Of a DNA stretch of 64,000 bases, positions 9,729 to 17,670 are shown in pieces; the first letter of the stretch is position 1, and each line of letters opens with the position of its first letter. Source of the stretch: Streptacidiphilus sp. PB12-B1b (lineage in GTDB: Bacteria > Actinomycetota > Actinomycetes > Streptomycetales > Streptomycetaceae). The DNA lies in assembly GCF_014084125.1 (NCBI RefSeq), contig NZ_CP048405.1:6014001-6078000 (forward strand), in the 5' to 3' direction. The notes below the pieces were generated by a model. It did not search any database, was not told where the DNA came from, and saw nothing but the letters and a program-made list of their open reading frames with translations. A program made the translations under genes and the position numbers.

Positions 9729-9763
9729 CCCCCGCTGATCCCCCGCTGACCCCCGCTGATCCA
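9723..9763 (+). repeat. Four 10-11-bp repeats starting at a stop codon
   Basis: CGCTGACCCC, CGCTGATCCCC, CGCTGACCCC and CGCTGATCCA run in tandem. The TGA of the first unit (9726-9728) is the stop codon of the DUF3000 gene, and every unit repeats the TGA. Confidence 0.85.
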
Positions 9764-10097
9764 CGCCGCCCGGCCCCGGTGGGGCGCGCGGGGTGCGGGC
9801 ACGCACCGTGACCCCCGGCCACGCACCGCAGCCGTGATACCCCGTCGAAGCGGCTTGAGATTCCCCCGGAAGGGTGGCTTAACCGGGCGCGTCGATCACT
9901 TTTGATCACTTATGGGTGACTTACGCTCGGTCAAGCAGTCCACAATGCACGAATTGCCCCGGGATTACTCACTCAATCGTGATCTTTCGCTAAAGCCGGG
10001 CACCCATCGTGCCGAAGCAGTCAGTGACCCTTTCCACACGAGGACCCTCCCCATCTGTGTCTCCCCGGGTCCCCGCGCCATCCCCCCAGGAGGCCTG
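9729..10097 (+). other. whiI upstream region
   Basis: This 369-bp region has no gene. After the stop-codon repeats it holds a 10-bp-spaced direct repeat of GATCACT (9894-9900 and 9904-9910), near-inverted copies of the AGTGA half-site found in BldD-type boxes; this assignment is tentative. It also holds the sigma-WhiG-like promoter listed separately. Local GC content drops around 9890-10000, consistent with regulatory DNA. Confidence 0.5.
9991..10018 (+). promoter_or_regulatory. Candidate sigma-WhiG promoter of whiI
   Basis: TAAA at 9991-9994 and GCCGAAGC at 10011-10018 are separated by 16 nt. The known sigma-WhiG (sigma-28-like) pattern is TAAA, 14-16 nt, GCCGATAA, so the match is 10 of 12 specified bases with allowed spacing. 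It lies about 80 bp before the whiI start. S. coelicolor whiI is a known WhiG-dependent gene, which supports the call. Confidence 0.75.
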
Positions 10098-10814
10098 GTG
10101 TCTGTACTTCTCGAACACCCCGCAAACCTGGTCGCCTATCGTCCGACCAAGCCCACTGCCATGGTGGTCGTAGCGGACCCGCGCGTTCGCAGCACCGTCA
10201 CCCGCCACCTGTGGGCACTGGGCGTACGCGACGTGATCGAGGCGTCCTCCCTCGCCGAGGCCCGGCCCCGCGTCGGCACCCCGCGCGACATCTGCGTGGC
10301 CGACGTCCACCTTCCCGACGGCTCCGGACTGGCCATCCTCGCCGAGACCAGGGCGGCGGGCTGGCCCAACGGCCTGGCGCTGTCCGCCGCCGACGACATC
10401 GGCGCGGTCCGCAGCGCCCTGGCCGGCGGCGTCAAGGGCTATGTGGTGACCGGCACCAGGGTCACCGCCGGCATGCAGCAGCGTCCCGGCATGAACGGGA
10501 TGAACCCGATGAGCGGGCGGCCCATGGGCGGCCAGCTGCGCCGCCCCGGCGCGCCCGGCATGCCCGGAGCCGCACCGGGCGCCAACGGGGCCCCCGGCAC
10601 CCCTGCGCCGCCCGCCTACCGCGAGCTGTCCGGCCGTGAGGTCGAGGTGCTGCGGCTGGTCGCGGAGGGGCAGTCGAACAAGGCCATCGGCGTGGCCATG
10701 GGCCTGTCCGCGCTGACCGTCAAGAGCCACCTCGCCCGGATCGCCCGCAAGCTGGGCACCGGCGACCGCGCCGGGATGGTCGCGGTGGCCCTGCGCACCG
10801 GGATCATTCACTAG
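10098..10814 (+). CDS. whiI: WhiI-type atypical response regulator (sporulation)
   Basis: Orphan receiver-LuxR regulator (238 aa). In Streptomyces WhiI heterodimerises with BldM to switch on late sporulation genes. The receiver spans about residues 20-115. The usual N-terminal acid pair is reduced to AD (VVVADPRV), while the phospho-acceptor position (CVADVHLPDG) and the Lys (GGVKGYVV) are kept; this atypical pocket fits WhiI. A Met/Gly/Pro-rich linker (about 120-172) leads to a LuxR helix-turn-helix (LSGREVEVLRLVAEGQSNKA... LTVKSHLARIARKLG). The GTG at 10098 has AGGAGG 4 nt upstream. The sigma-WhiG-like promoter and the hemE/DUF3000/RNase D context support the name. Another NarL-type regulator is the alternative. 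Confidence 0.85.
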   Translation: MSVLLEHPANLVAYRPTKPTAMVVVADPRVRSTVTRHLWALGVRDVIEASSLAEARPRVGTPRDICVADVHLPDGSGLAILAETRAAGWPNGLALSAADDIGAVRSALAGGVKGYVVTGTRVTAGMQQRPGMNGMNPMSGRPMGGQLRRPGAPGMPGAAPGANGAPGTPAPPAYRELSGREVEVLRLVAEGQSNKAIGVAMGLSALTVKSHLARIARKLGTGDRAGMVAVALRTGIIH

Positions 10815-10880
10815 CTCGAACCGCGTCCGGCCGTACGACGGAACGTTCCTCTTCCGACGGCGGGGCGCAGCCGCGGACGA

Positions 10881-10917
10881 CGCCCGCGCACGGCTCTACC
10901 GGCCGGATGCGCGGGCG
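10881..10917. terminator. Hairpin between whiI and rnd
   Basis: CGCCCGCGCA (10881-10890) and TGCGCGGGCG (10908-10917) form a perfect 10-bp stem. It ends directly against the -10 box of rnd, so it could end whiI transcripts and also occupy the rnd promoter's spacer region. Confidence 0.55.
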
Positions 10918-10923
10918 TAGTCT
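10918..10923 (+). promoter_or_regulatory. Candidate leaderless -10 box of rnd
   Basis: TAGTCT is followed by 6 nt (TGGGGC) and the GTG at 10930. This is the same hexamer and spacing as at the DUF3000 gene. Confidence 0.6.
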
Positions 10924-10929
10924 TGGGGC

Positions 10930-12249
10930 GTGACCGACGCCCGCGAAGCCCTCTCCGACACCGCCGACGCCCCGAGCGTCGCCGCCGACGACTCCTCGAA
11001 CGTCTCCGAATCCGGCGGCCCGGTCCCGCTCCTCGACCCCAGGGAGGGCATCCCCCCGGTGGTCGCGGACGCCGAAGCCCTGGCCGGCATAGTGGCCCGG
11101 TTCGCCACCGGGACGGGCCCGGTGGCCATCGACGCCGAGCGGGCCTCCGGCTACCGGTACGGGCAGCGCGCCTACCTGGTGCAGCTGCGCCGCGAGGGCG
11201 CCGGCAGCACCCTGATCGACCCGGTCGGCTGCCCCGACCTGTCGGCCCTGGGCGAGGCCCTGGCGGACACCGAGTGGGTGCTGCACGCCGCCTCCCAGGA
11301 CCTGCCCTGCCTGGCCGAGCTGGGCATGCGCCCGACCGCCCTGTTCGACACCGAGCTGGCCGGCCGGATCGCCGGGTTCCCCCGGGTGGGCCTGGGCCCG
11401 ATGGTGGAGAACGTGCTGGGCCTCTCGCTGGAGAAGGGCCACTCGGCGGTGGACTGGTCCACCCGCCCGCTGCCCGAGCCCTGGCTGCGCTACGCCGCGC
11501 TGGACGTCGAGGTGCTGGTCGACCTGCGGAACGCGCTGGAGGCCGAGCTGGCCGCGCAGGGCAAGCTGGAGTGGGCGCTGGAGGAGTTCGCGGCGATCGC
11601 CGCCGCGCCGCCCGCCGCGCCGCGGGTGGACCCGTGGCGGCGCACCTCCGGGGTGCACAAGATCCGCCGCCGCCGCCAGCTGGCGGCCGTCCGGGAGCTG
11701 TGGCACCTGCGCGACCGGGTGGCCCGGGAGCGGGACGTCTCCCCCGGCCGGATCCTCTCCGACGCGGCGATCATCTCCGCCGCGACCGCGATGCCGGCCA
11801 ACGCCGCCGCGCTGCAGGCGCTGTCCGGTTTCGGGCCGCGGGTGCACCGGCGGGCGCTGGAGCAGTGGATGACCGCGATCGACGCCGCGCGGGTGATCCC
11901 GGAGCAGCAGCTGCCGCCGGCGACCGCGCCGCACGACGGCCCGCCGCCGCCGCGCTCCTGGTCGGACAAGGACCCGGTGGCCGCTGCCCGGCTGGCTGCC
12001 GCGCGCACCGCGGTGACCGCGCTGGCCGAGTCGCTGAACCTGCCGCAGGAGAACCTGGTCTCGCCGGAGGCGGTGCGCCGGGTGGCCTGGGCGCCGCCGG
12101 CCGATCCCGCGCCGGAGGCCGTGGCGGCGGCCCTGACCGGGCACGGAGCGCGTGCCTGGCAGGTGGAGCTGGTCTCCCCGGTGATCGCCCGGGCCTTCGT
12201 CGAGGCGCGTACGGCGGGGGCGGCCGCCGTGCCCGGTACCGGCCGGTAA
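10930..12249 (+). CDS. rnd: Ribonuclease D-family 3'-5' exonuclease
   Basis: Predicted 3'-5' exoribonuclease for tRNA and small-RNA 3' maturation (439 aa). The DEDD exonuclease domain follows an acidic N-terminal extension: VAIDAERA supplies the first Asp and Glu, WVLHAASQDLPCL the second Asp region, and LRYAALDVEVLVDL the YxxxD motif. An HRDC domain follows (RRQLAAVRELWHLRDRVARERDVSPGRILSD). The C-terminal third is an actinobacterial extension. The GTG start appears leaderless. Its start is well placed because codon bias begins there. Confidence 0.9.
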   Translation: MTDAREALSDTADAPSVAADDSSNVSESGGPVPLLDPREGIPPVVADAEALAGIVARFATGTGPVAIDAERASGYRYGQRAYLVQLRREGAGSTLIDPVGCPDLSALGEALADTEWVLHAASQDLPCLAELGMRPTALFDTELAGRIAGFPRVGLGPMVENVLGLSLEKGHSAVDWSTRPLPEPWLRYAALDVEVLVDLRNALEAELAAQGKLEWALEEFAAIAAAPPAAPRVDPWRRTSGVHKIRRRRQLAAVRELWHLRDRVARERDVSPGRILSDAAIISAATAMPANAAALQALSGFGPRVHRRALEQWMTAIDAARVIPEQQLPPATAPHDGPPPPRSWSDKDPVAAARLAAARTAVTALAESLNLPQENLVSPEAVRRVAWAPPADPAPEAVAAALTGHGARAWQVELVSPVIARAFVEARTAGAAAVPGTGR

Positions 12250-12406
12250 CGTCACGGCGGGCCGCGTCTGGGCAACTTAGTTACTAGCGGGTAGCATCTC
12301 CTCTGGGACGCCGACGACTCACCCGCCGCCGACGGCCCGCACCGGTCCAGCTGGGCCGCTACGACATTTGGGCCCCCTACGTTGGGGACTTGGGAGGAGA
12401 GCCACC

Positions 12407-13624
12407 GTGCCTCGTACCGCGAGGGACGTCGTCTTCGTCGACGGCGTCCGCACCCCGTTCGGCAAGGCAGGACCGAAGGGCATCTACGCGGAGACCCGCG
12501 CCGACGATCTGGTGATCAAGGCCATCCGCGAGCTGCTGCGCCGCAACCCCGGCCTCGACCCCGCCCGCGTGGACGAGGTCGCCATCGCCGCCACCACCCA
12601 GATCGGCGATCAGGGCCTCACCCTGGGCCGCTCCGCCGCGCTGCTGGCGGGCCTGCCCAAGTCGGTTCCCGGCTACTCCATCGACCGCATGTGCGCGGGC
12701 GCCATGACGTCGGTCACCTCGATCGCGGGCGGCATCGCCTTCGGCGCCTACGACATCGGCATCGCCGGCGGCGTGGAGCACATGGGCCGGCACCCGATGG
12801 GCGAGGGCGTGGACCCCAACCCGCGGTTCCTCTCCGAGAAGCTGGTCGACGAGTCGGCCCTGTTCATGGGCATGACCGCGGAGAACCTGCACGACCGGTT
12901 CCCGCAGCTGACCAAGGAGCGCTGCGACGCGTTCGCCGTCGGCAGCCAGGAGAAGGCCGCCAAGGCGTACGCCAACGGCCACATCCAGCCCGATCTGGTC
13001 CCGGTGGCCATCCGGCGCACCAACGCCGAGGGCGGCGAGACCGGCTGGGGCCTGGCCACGGCCGACGAGCCGATGCGCCCGGGCACCACCCTGGAGTCGC
13101 TGGCCAACCTGAAGACCCCGTTCCGCCCGCACGGCCGGATCACCGCGGGCAACGCGGCCGGTCTCAACGACGGTGCGACGGCCTCGCTGGTCGCCGCCGA
13201 GGACGTCGCCCGCGAGCTGGGCCTGCCGGTCAAGATGCGCATGGTCTCCTACGCCTTCGCCGGTGTGGAGCCCGAGGTCATGGGCATCGGCCCGGTCCCG
13301 GCCACCGAGAAGGCCCTGCTGAAGGCCGGGCTGTCGATCGACGACATCGGCGCCTTCGAGATCAACGAGGCGTTCGCGGTCCAGGTGCTGTCGCTGCTCG
13401 ACCACTACGGCATCGCCGACGACGACGAGCGGGTGAACCCGTACGGCGGCGCGATCGCCTTCGGCCACCCGCTGGCCTCCACCGGCGTGCGCCTGATGAA
13501 CCAGCTGGCCCACCGCTTCCAGGAGCGCACGGACGTCCGCTACGGCATCACCACCATGTGCATCGGCATGGGCATGGGCGGAACGGTCGTCTGGGAGAAC
13601 CCGAACTTCGAAGGCGGCAAGTGA
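12407..13624 (+). CDS. fadA: Acetyl-CoA acyltransferase (thiolase)
   Basis: Thiolase (405 aa) catalysing the last step of beta-oxidation, CoA-dependent cleavage of 3-ketoacyl-CoA. The acyl-enzyme Cys is in IDRMCAGAMTSV, followed by the NEAFAVQ loop, the catalytic His in GGAIAFGHPLASTG and the second Cys in TTMCIGMGMGG. The GTG at 12407 is preceded by GGAGGA with good spacing, which fixes the start after a longer in-frame lead. It overlaps the next gene by one base (TGATG). The 157-bp upstream gap contains TTACTAGCGGGTAGC (12281-12295), a possible regulator site. Confidence 0.92.
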   Translation: MPRTARDVVFVDGVRTPFGKAGPKGIYAETRADDLVIKAIRELLRRNPGLDPARVDEVAIAATTQIGDQGLTLGRSAALLAGLPKSVPGYSIDRMCAGAMTSVTSIAGGIAFGAYDIGIAGGVEHMGRHPMGEGVDPNPRFLSEKLVDESALFMGMTAENLHDRFPQLTKERCDAFAVGSQEKAAKAYANGHIQPDLVPVAIRRTNAEGGETGWGLATADEPMRPGTTLESLANLKTPFRPHGRITAGNAAGLNDGATASLVAAEDVARELGLPVKMRMVSYAFAGVEPEVMGIGPVPATEKALLKAGLSIDDIGAFEINEAFAVQVLSLLDHYGIADDDERVNPYGGAIAFGHPLASTGVRLMNQLAHRFQERTDVRYGITTMCIGMGMGGTVVWENPNFEGGK

Positions 13625-15753
13625 TGACCGACACCGCAGCGCTGCTCAAGCGCGCCCACGAGCTGTTCCCGGACGAGGTCGTCACCACCGCCCACGTCCG
13701 CCACCTGGACCTGCCGCTCGGCGCGGGCCGCTTCGCGCTGATCACCCTGGACAACGGCTTCGACCACACCAAGCCCACCACCTTCGGCCCGGGCTCGCTG
13801 GCTAAGCTGATCGAGGCGCTGGAGCAGGTCGAGCGGGAGGCCGCGGCCGGTGAGATCGCCGGTGTCGGCATCACCGGCAAGCCCTTCATCTTCGCCGTCG
13901 GCGCGGACCTCAAGGGCGTCGAGGTGCTCAAGGAGCACAGCGACGCGCTGGCCATCGGCAAGGGCGGCCACGACGTCTTCAAGCGGATCGCCGCGCTGCC
14001 CGTCCCCACCTTCACCTTCTACAACGGTGCGGCCATGGGCGGCGGCGTCGAGATCGGCCTGCACTGCGACTACCGCACGGTCAGCACCGGCGTCCCGGCG
14101 TTCTCGCTGCCCGAGTGCTTCCTCGGCCTGGTGCCCGGCTGGGGCGGCTGCACCATCCTGCCGAACCTGATCGGCCCGCAGAAGGCGATCTCGGTCATCA
14201 TCGAGAACTCGCTCTCGCAGAACCGCCAGCTCAAGGGCAAGCAGGTGTTCGAGCTGGGCATCGCCGACGCGATCTTCGCCCCGGCCGACTTCCTGGAGCA
14301 GTCGCTGCTCTGGGCCGCCACCGTGATCAAGGGCGAGACCGTCGTCGAGCGCCCGGAGATCGACCGCGGCGACGCCTGGGACCAGGCCGTCGCGCACGGC
14401 CGCGCGGTCGCCGACTCCAAGGTGCACGGCGCCGCCCCGGCCCCCTACCGGGCGCTGGACATCATCGCCGCCGCCAAGAACGGCGACTACCAGCAGGGCT
14501 TCGACGCCGAGGACGCGGCGCTGGCCGACCTGATCATGGGCGGCGAGCTGCGCAGCGGCATCTACTCCTTCAACCTGGTGCAGAAGCGCGGCAAGCGCCC
14601 GGCCGGGGCCCCGGACAAGGGCCTGGCCCGTCCGGTCAACAAGGTCGGCGTCGTCGGCGCGGGCCTGATGGCCTCTCAGCTGGCGCTGCTGTTCGTGCGG
14701 CAGCTCAAGGTGCCGGTGGTGCTCACCGACATCGACCAGGAGCGCGTCGACAAGGGCGTGGGCTACGTCCACGGCGAGATCGACAAGCTGCTGGACAAGG
14801 GCCGGATCAACCACGACACCGCCAACCGCTTCAAGGCGCTGGTCACCGGCTCGCTGGACAAGGCCGCCGCCTTCGCCGACGCGGACTTCGTGATCGAGGC
14901 CGTCTTCGAGGAGATGGGCGTCAAGCAGCAGGTGTTCGCGGACGTCGAGGCCGTGGTCTCGCCGACCTGCGTGCTGGCCACCAACACCTCCTCGCTGTCG
15001 GTCACCGAGATGGCCTCCAAGCTGGAGCACCCCGAGCGGGTCGTCGGCTTCCACTTCTTCAACCCGGTCGCGGTGCTGCCGCTGCTGGAGATCGTCCGGG
15101 GCGAGCGCACCGACGACGCCTCGCTGGCCACCGCGTTCGGCGTGGCCAAGAAGCTGAAGAAGACCGGTGTGCTGGTCAAGGACGCCCCGGCGTTCGTGGT
15201 CAACCGCATCCTCACCCGCTTCATGGGCGAGATCCAGACCGTCATCGACGAGGGCACCCCGATCGACGCGGTCGAGAAGGGCGTGGAGCCGCTCGGCCTG
15301 CCGATGTCCCCGATCGTGCTGATCGAGCTGGTCGGCCCGGCCATCGCGCTGCACGTCTCGGAGACCCTGCACGCGGCCTTCCCGGAGCGCTTCGGCGTCT
15401 CGGAGAACCTGGCCCGGGTGGTCAAGGCCGGCAAGCGCGGCTTCTACACCTGGGCCTCCGGCCAGCAGGAGATCGACCCCGAGGTCGCCGCGCTGCTGCA
15501 GACCGGCGACACGGTGCTGACCCCGGAGCAGGTCCTGGACCGGGCGCTGACCGCGGTCGCGCAGGAGATCGCGCTGATGCTGGACGAGGGCGTGGTCGCC
15601 GAGGCGCAGGACATCGACCTGTGCCTGATCACCGGTGCGGGCTGGCCCTTCCACCTCGGCGGGATCACCCCCTACCTGGACCGCTCGGGCGTCTCGGAGC
15701 GGGTGAACGGCAAGCCGTTCCTCGCCCCGGGCGTCGCCAGCGTCCCGGCGTAG
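13624..15753 (+). CDS. fadB: Multifunctional fatty-acid oxidation enzyme (hydratase/3-hydroxyacyl-CoA dehydrogenase)
   Basis: Alpha-subunit type enzyme (709 aa) combining enoyl-CoA hydratase and L-3-hydroxyacyl-CoA dehydrogenase. The crotonase half holds ADLKGV and GAAMGGGVEIGLHCDYR. The dehydrogenase half starts with the NAD-binding VGVVGAGLMASQLALLF and includes VIEAVFEEM, the catalytic-type HFFNPV, and the C-terminal helical domain with FVVNRIL. It starts at the ATG in TGATG, so it is translationally coupled to the thiolase; the two proteins form the trifunctional complex in this family. A strong hairpin follows. Confidence 0.93.
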   Translation: MTDTAALLKRAHELFPDEVVTTAHVRHLDLPLGAGRFALITLDNGFDHTKPTTFGPGSLAKLIEALEQVEREAAAGEIAGVGITGKPFIFAVGADLKGVEVLKEHSDALAIGKGGHDVFKRIAALPVPTFTFYNGAAMGGGVEIGLHCDYRTVSTGVPAFSLPECFLGLVPGWGGCTILPNLIGPQKAISVIIENSLSQNRQLKGKQVFELGIADAIFAPADFLEQSLLWAATVIKGETVVERPEIDRGDAWDQAVAHGRAVADSKVHGAAPAPYRALDIIAAAKNGDYQQGFDAEDAALADLIMGGELRSGIYSFNLVQKRGKRPAGAPDKGLARPVNKVGVVGAGLMASQLALLFVRQLKVPVVLTDIDQERVDKGVGYVHGEIDKLLDKGRINHDTANRFKALVTGSLDKAAAFADADFVIEAVFEEMGVKQQVFADVEAVVSPTCVLATNTSSLSVTEMASKLEHPERVVGFHFFNPVAVLPLLEIVRGERTDDASLATAFGVAKKLKKTGVLVKDAPAFVVNRILTRFMGEIQTVIDEGTPIDAVEKGVEPLGLPMSPIVLIELVGPAIALHVSETLHAAFPERFGVSENLARVVKAGKRGFYTWASGQQEIDPEVAALLQTGDTVLTPEQVLDRALTAVAQEIALMLDEGVVAEAQDIDLCLITGAGWPFHLGGITPYLDRSGVSERVNGKPFLAPGVASVPA

Positions 15754-15785
15754 CACCCCGGCAGGCCCGGCGAGGGCCGACTTAC

Positions 15786-15832
15786 GGCGAAGGCCGCCCG
15801 TCCCGCAGCACGCGGGGCGGGCGGCCTTCGCC
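15786..15832. terminator. Bidirectional terminator hairpin
   Basis: GGCGAAGGCCGCCCG pairs with CGGGCGGCCTTCGCC, extended inward by CCCGC/GCGGG around a short loop. It lies between the converging fadB and methyltransferase genes. Confidence 0.85.
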
Positions 15833-15864
15833 GTGGCGGAGCCGGGAGCGGGACCGGGCGGGGG

Positions 15865-16695
15865 CTAGCGGCGGACGGCCGAGACCAGCCCGCCGGGCCC
15901 CTGCGCCCGTACGGGCCCGCCGACCGGCCGCCCGTACGCCGCCGCGCGCTCGCGGACGGTGAAGGTCTGCGCCTCCCAGCCGAGGCCGGAGAGCCAGCCC
16001 ACCGGGTCCTCGGGCATGGTGGAGAGCCACATGTCGGCGGCGGTGCCGGTGTCGCCGGAGAAGCGCTCCAGGGTGCCCTGGGCGCCCAGGGTCAGGCCCA
16101 TCCGGCTGGACGCCGCGGACAGCGCCCCGACCTGTCCCAGCAGCCGTTCCACGGCCTCCTGGGGCAGGTAGATCAGCAGGCCCTCGGCGATCCACGCGGT
16201 GGGCAGCGCCGGGTCGTGCCCGGCGGCGGCCAGCGCGGTCGGCCAGTCCTCGCGCAGGTCCACCGCGACCGGCAGCCGCTCGCAGCGCGGGCGGGCCCCC
16301 CGGGCGTCCAGCACCGCCTGCTTGAACGCCAGCGGCTCGGCGGTGTCGACTTCGAACAGCCGGGTCCGCGGCGGCCAGTCCAGCCGGAACGCCCGGCTGT
16401 CCATGCCCGCGCCCAGCAGCACCACCTGGCGGCAGCCCGCGGCGGCGGCCCCGGCCAGCAGGTCGTCCAGGAACCTGGTCCTGACCACGATGGACAGCGC
16501 CACCCCGGCCCAGCGGCGCCGCCGCTCCGGGTCGTCCCAGACGGCGTCGAGCGGCGGCGGGGGGCCTGCGGCCTCGGCGAAGGCGGCGGCCAGCGGGTCG
16601 TGGAAGAGGGCGTCCGGGCGGCTGCTCTCCCGGGCCCGGACCCGGGCGACCCCGACGGCGGTCGCCCAGACTCCGGACGGTTCGACTGTGGTCAT
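15865..16695 (-). CDS. SAM-dependent methyltransferase, TIGR00027/LCMT-like
   Basis: Class I methyltransferase of the actinobacterial TIGR00027 type (276 aa) with unknown substrate. The N-terminus (TAVGVARVRARES, then DALFHDPLAAAF) is typical of the family. The SAM-binding motif is VVLLGAGMDSRAFRLDWP, with the acidic second motif LFEVDTAEPLAFK, and AWIAEGLLIYLPQEAVERLL matches the family's late conserved block. The ATG at 16695 has TAGCGT 6 nt upstream and no Shine-Dalgarno. It stands alone. Confidence 0.85.
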   Translation of the reverse strand: MTTVEPSGVWATAVGVARVRARESSRPDALFHDPLAAAFAEAAGPPPPLDAVWDDPERRRRWAGVALSIVVRTRFLDDLLAGAAAAGCRQVVLLGAGMDSRAFRLDWPPRTRLFEVDTAEPLAFKQAVLDARGARPRCERLPVAVDLREDWPTALAAAGHDPALPTAWIAEGLLIYLPQEAVERLLGQVGALSAASSRMGLTLGAQGTLERFSGDTGTAADMWLSTMPEDPVGWLSGLGWEAQTFTVRERAAAYGRPVGGPVRAQGPGGLVSAVRR

Positions 16696-16701
16696 GCCGC
16701 C

Positions 16702-16707
16702 ACGCTA
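16702..16707 (-). promoter_or_regulatory. Candidate leaderless -10 box of the methyltransferase
   Basis: On the minus strand TAGCGT is followed by 6 nt and the ATG at 16695. Confidence 0.6.
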
Positions 16708-16749
16708 CCGGCGGCGTCGGCCCGGCAGGACCGGTTCAGGCGGAGCCGG

Positions 16750-17580
16750 TCAGGAGGAGGGGGTCGCCGAGGGCGAGGTGGTGGGCGCGGTCCGCGCGGC
16801 CGCGTAGACCTTGTCCTCCAGCTGCTTGGTGGTCAGCGGCAGGGTGGAGCTGAGGATGGCGGTGTACTGGTCGGTGGTCTGCGGCAGCACCGACATGGTC
16901 AGCACCGGCACGCCGCCCTGGTCCAGCTTCTTGAACGCCGAGGTGGAGTCCTTGACCCAGACGTTGTGGGTGCCGGCGTTCACGCAGGCCCGGAAGACGT
17001 CCGTGTCCAGGCCCGGGACCTGCTTGGACAGCTCGATCAGGTGGGACTTGGTGAAGGTGGTGCCGCCGGCGGGCTGGTTGGCCAGCAGCACGGTGCGGTA
17101 CTGCGGGAAGTCCTTGGCGTCCTGGGCGCAGGCGAGGGCGTTTCCGGCGTACAGCGAGCCGCTGCCGCCCTCGGTGGCGTCCATGCCGGCGACCTCGCGG
17201 TAGTAGACGTTGACCGTGCCGGAGGCGATCAGGTGCGCCAGGGTCGGGTCGTAGGTCTGCGAGAACTGGAGGCTCGCCGGGTCCTGCATGTCCTCGAACA
17301 CGGTCAGCGTCACCGAGGCGTGGCCGTAGACCGGGACGGCGAGCGCGCTGGGGCCGGCCGCGGAGGCGGGCGGCGCGAGCTTGCGCTCCTTGTAGCCGCG
17401 CACGAAGGAGCCGACCAGGCCGGCCACGATGAACACGGCCAGCACCATGCCGCCGATGACCACCCAGCGGAGCACCGGCGAGTGGTTGGCCTCCTGCACG
17501 GAGTTCGATCCGGTCGCCCCGCCGTTCCCCTGGGCCTCGGTGCCGCGGGGTTTCCGGTTCTTGCCTTCAGAACGCTTCAC
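16750..17580 (-). CDS. Membrane-anchored DsbA/thioredoxin-fold protein lacking CxxC
   Basis: A 276-aa protein with a basic, Gly/Asn-rich cytoplasmic N-terminus, one membrane helix (WVVIGGMVLAVFIVAGLVGSF, about 37-58) and an extracytoplasmic DsbA-like domain. At the position where DsbA relatives have FEDF-CPxC it reads FEDMQDPASLQF, so the redox pair is absent. Two other cysteines occur (ALACAQDA and FRACVNAG). The cis-Pro-like GGVPVLTM loop is kept. The GTG at 17580 has GGAAGAGGA 8 nt upstream. A chaperone or binding role is more likely than oxidation. It lies about 90 bp downstream of the glycosyltransferase and may be cotranscribed. Confidence 0.75.
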   Translation of the reverse strand: MKRSEGKNRKPRGTEAQGNGGATGSNSVQEANHSPVLRWVVIGGMVLAVFIVAGLVGSFVRGYKERKLAPPASAAGPSALAVPVYGHASVTLTVFEDMQDPASLQFSQTYDPTLAHLIASGTVNVYYREVAGMDATEGGSGSLYAGNALACAQDAKDFPQYRTVLLANQPAGGTTFTKSHLIELSKQVPGLDTDVFRACVNAGTHNVWVKDSTSAFKKLDQGGVPVLTMSVLPQTTDQYTAILSSTLPLTTKQLEDKVYAAARTAPTTSPSATPSS

Positions 17581-17670
17581 TGGGGGTCCTCTTCCGAATT
17601 CAAGCTCTGCACATGCAAGCGCTGCAAACCGACAGGATGGCACGGCTGTCCGGGAATGGCCGCCCCGGGG

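Noticed and set aside
12281-12297. TTACTAGCGGGTAGCAT as a fatty-acid regulator operator before the thiolase gene
   Set aside because: Suggestive position, but symmetry is poor (only part of the arms pair), so I mention it only within the gene entry.
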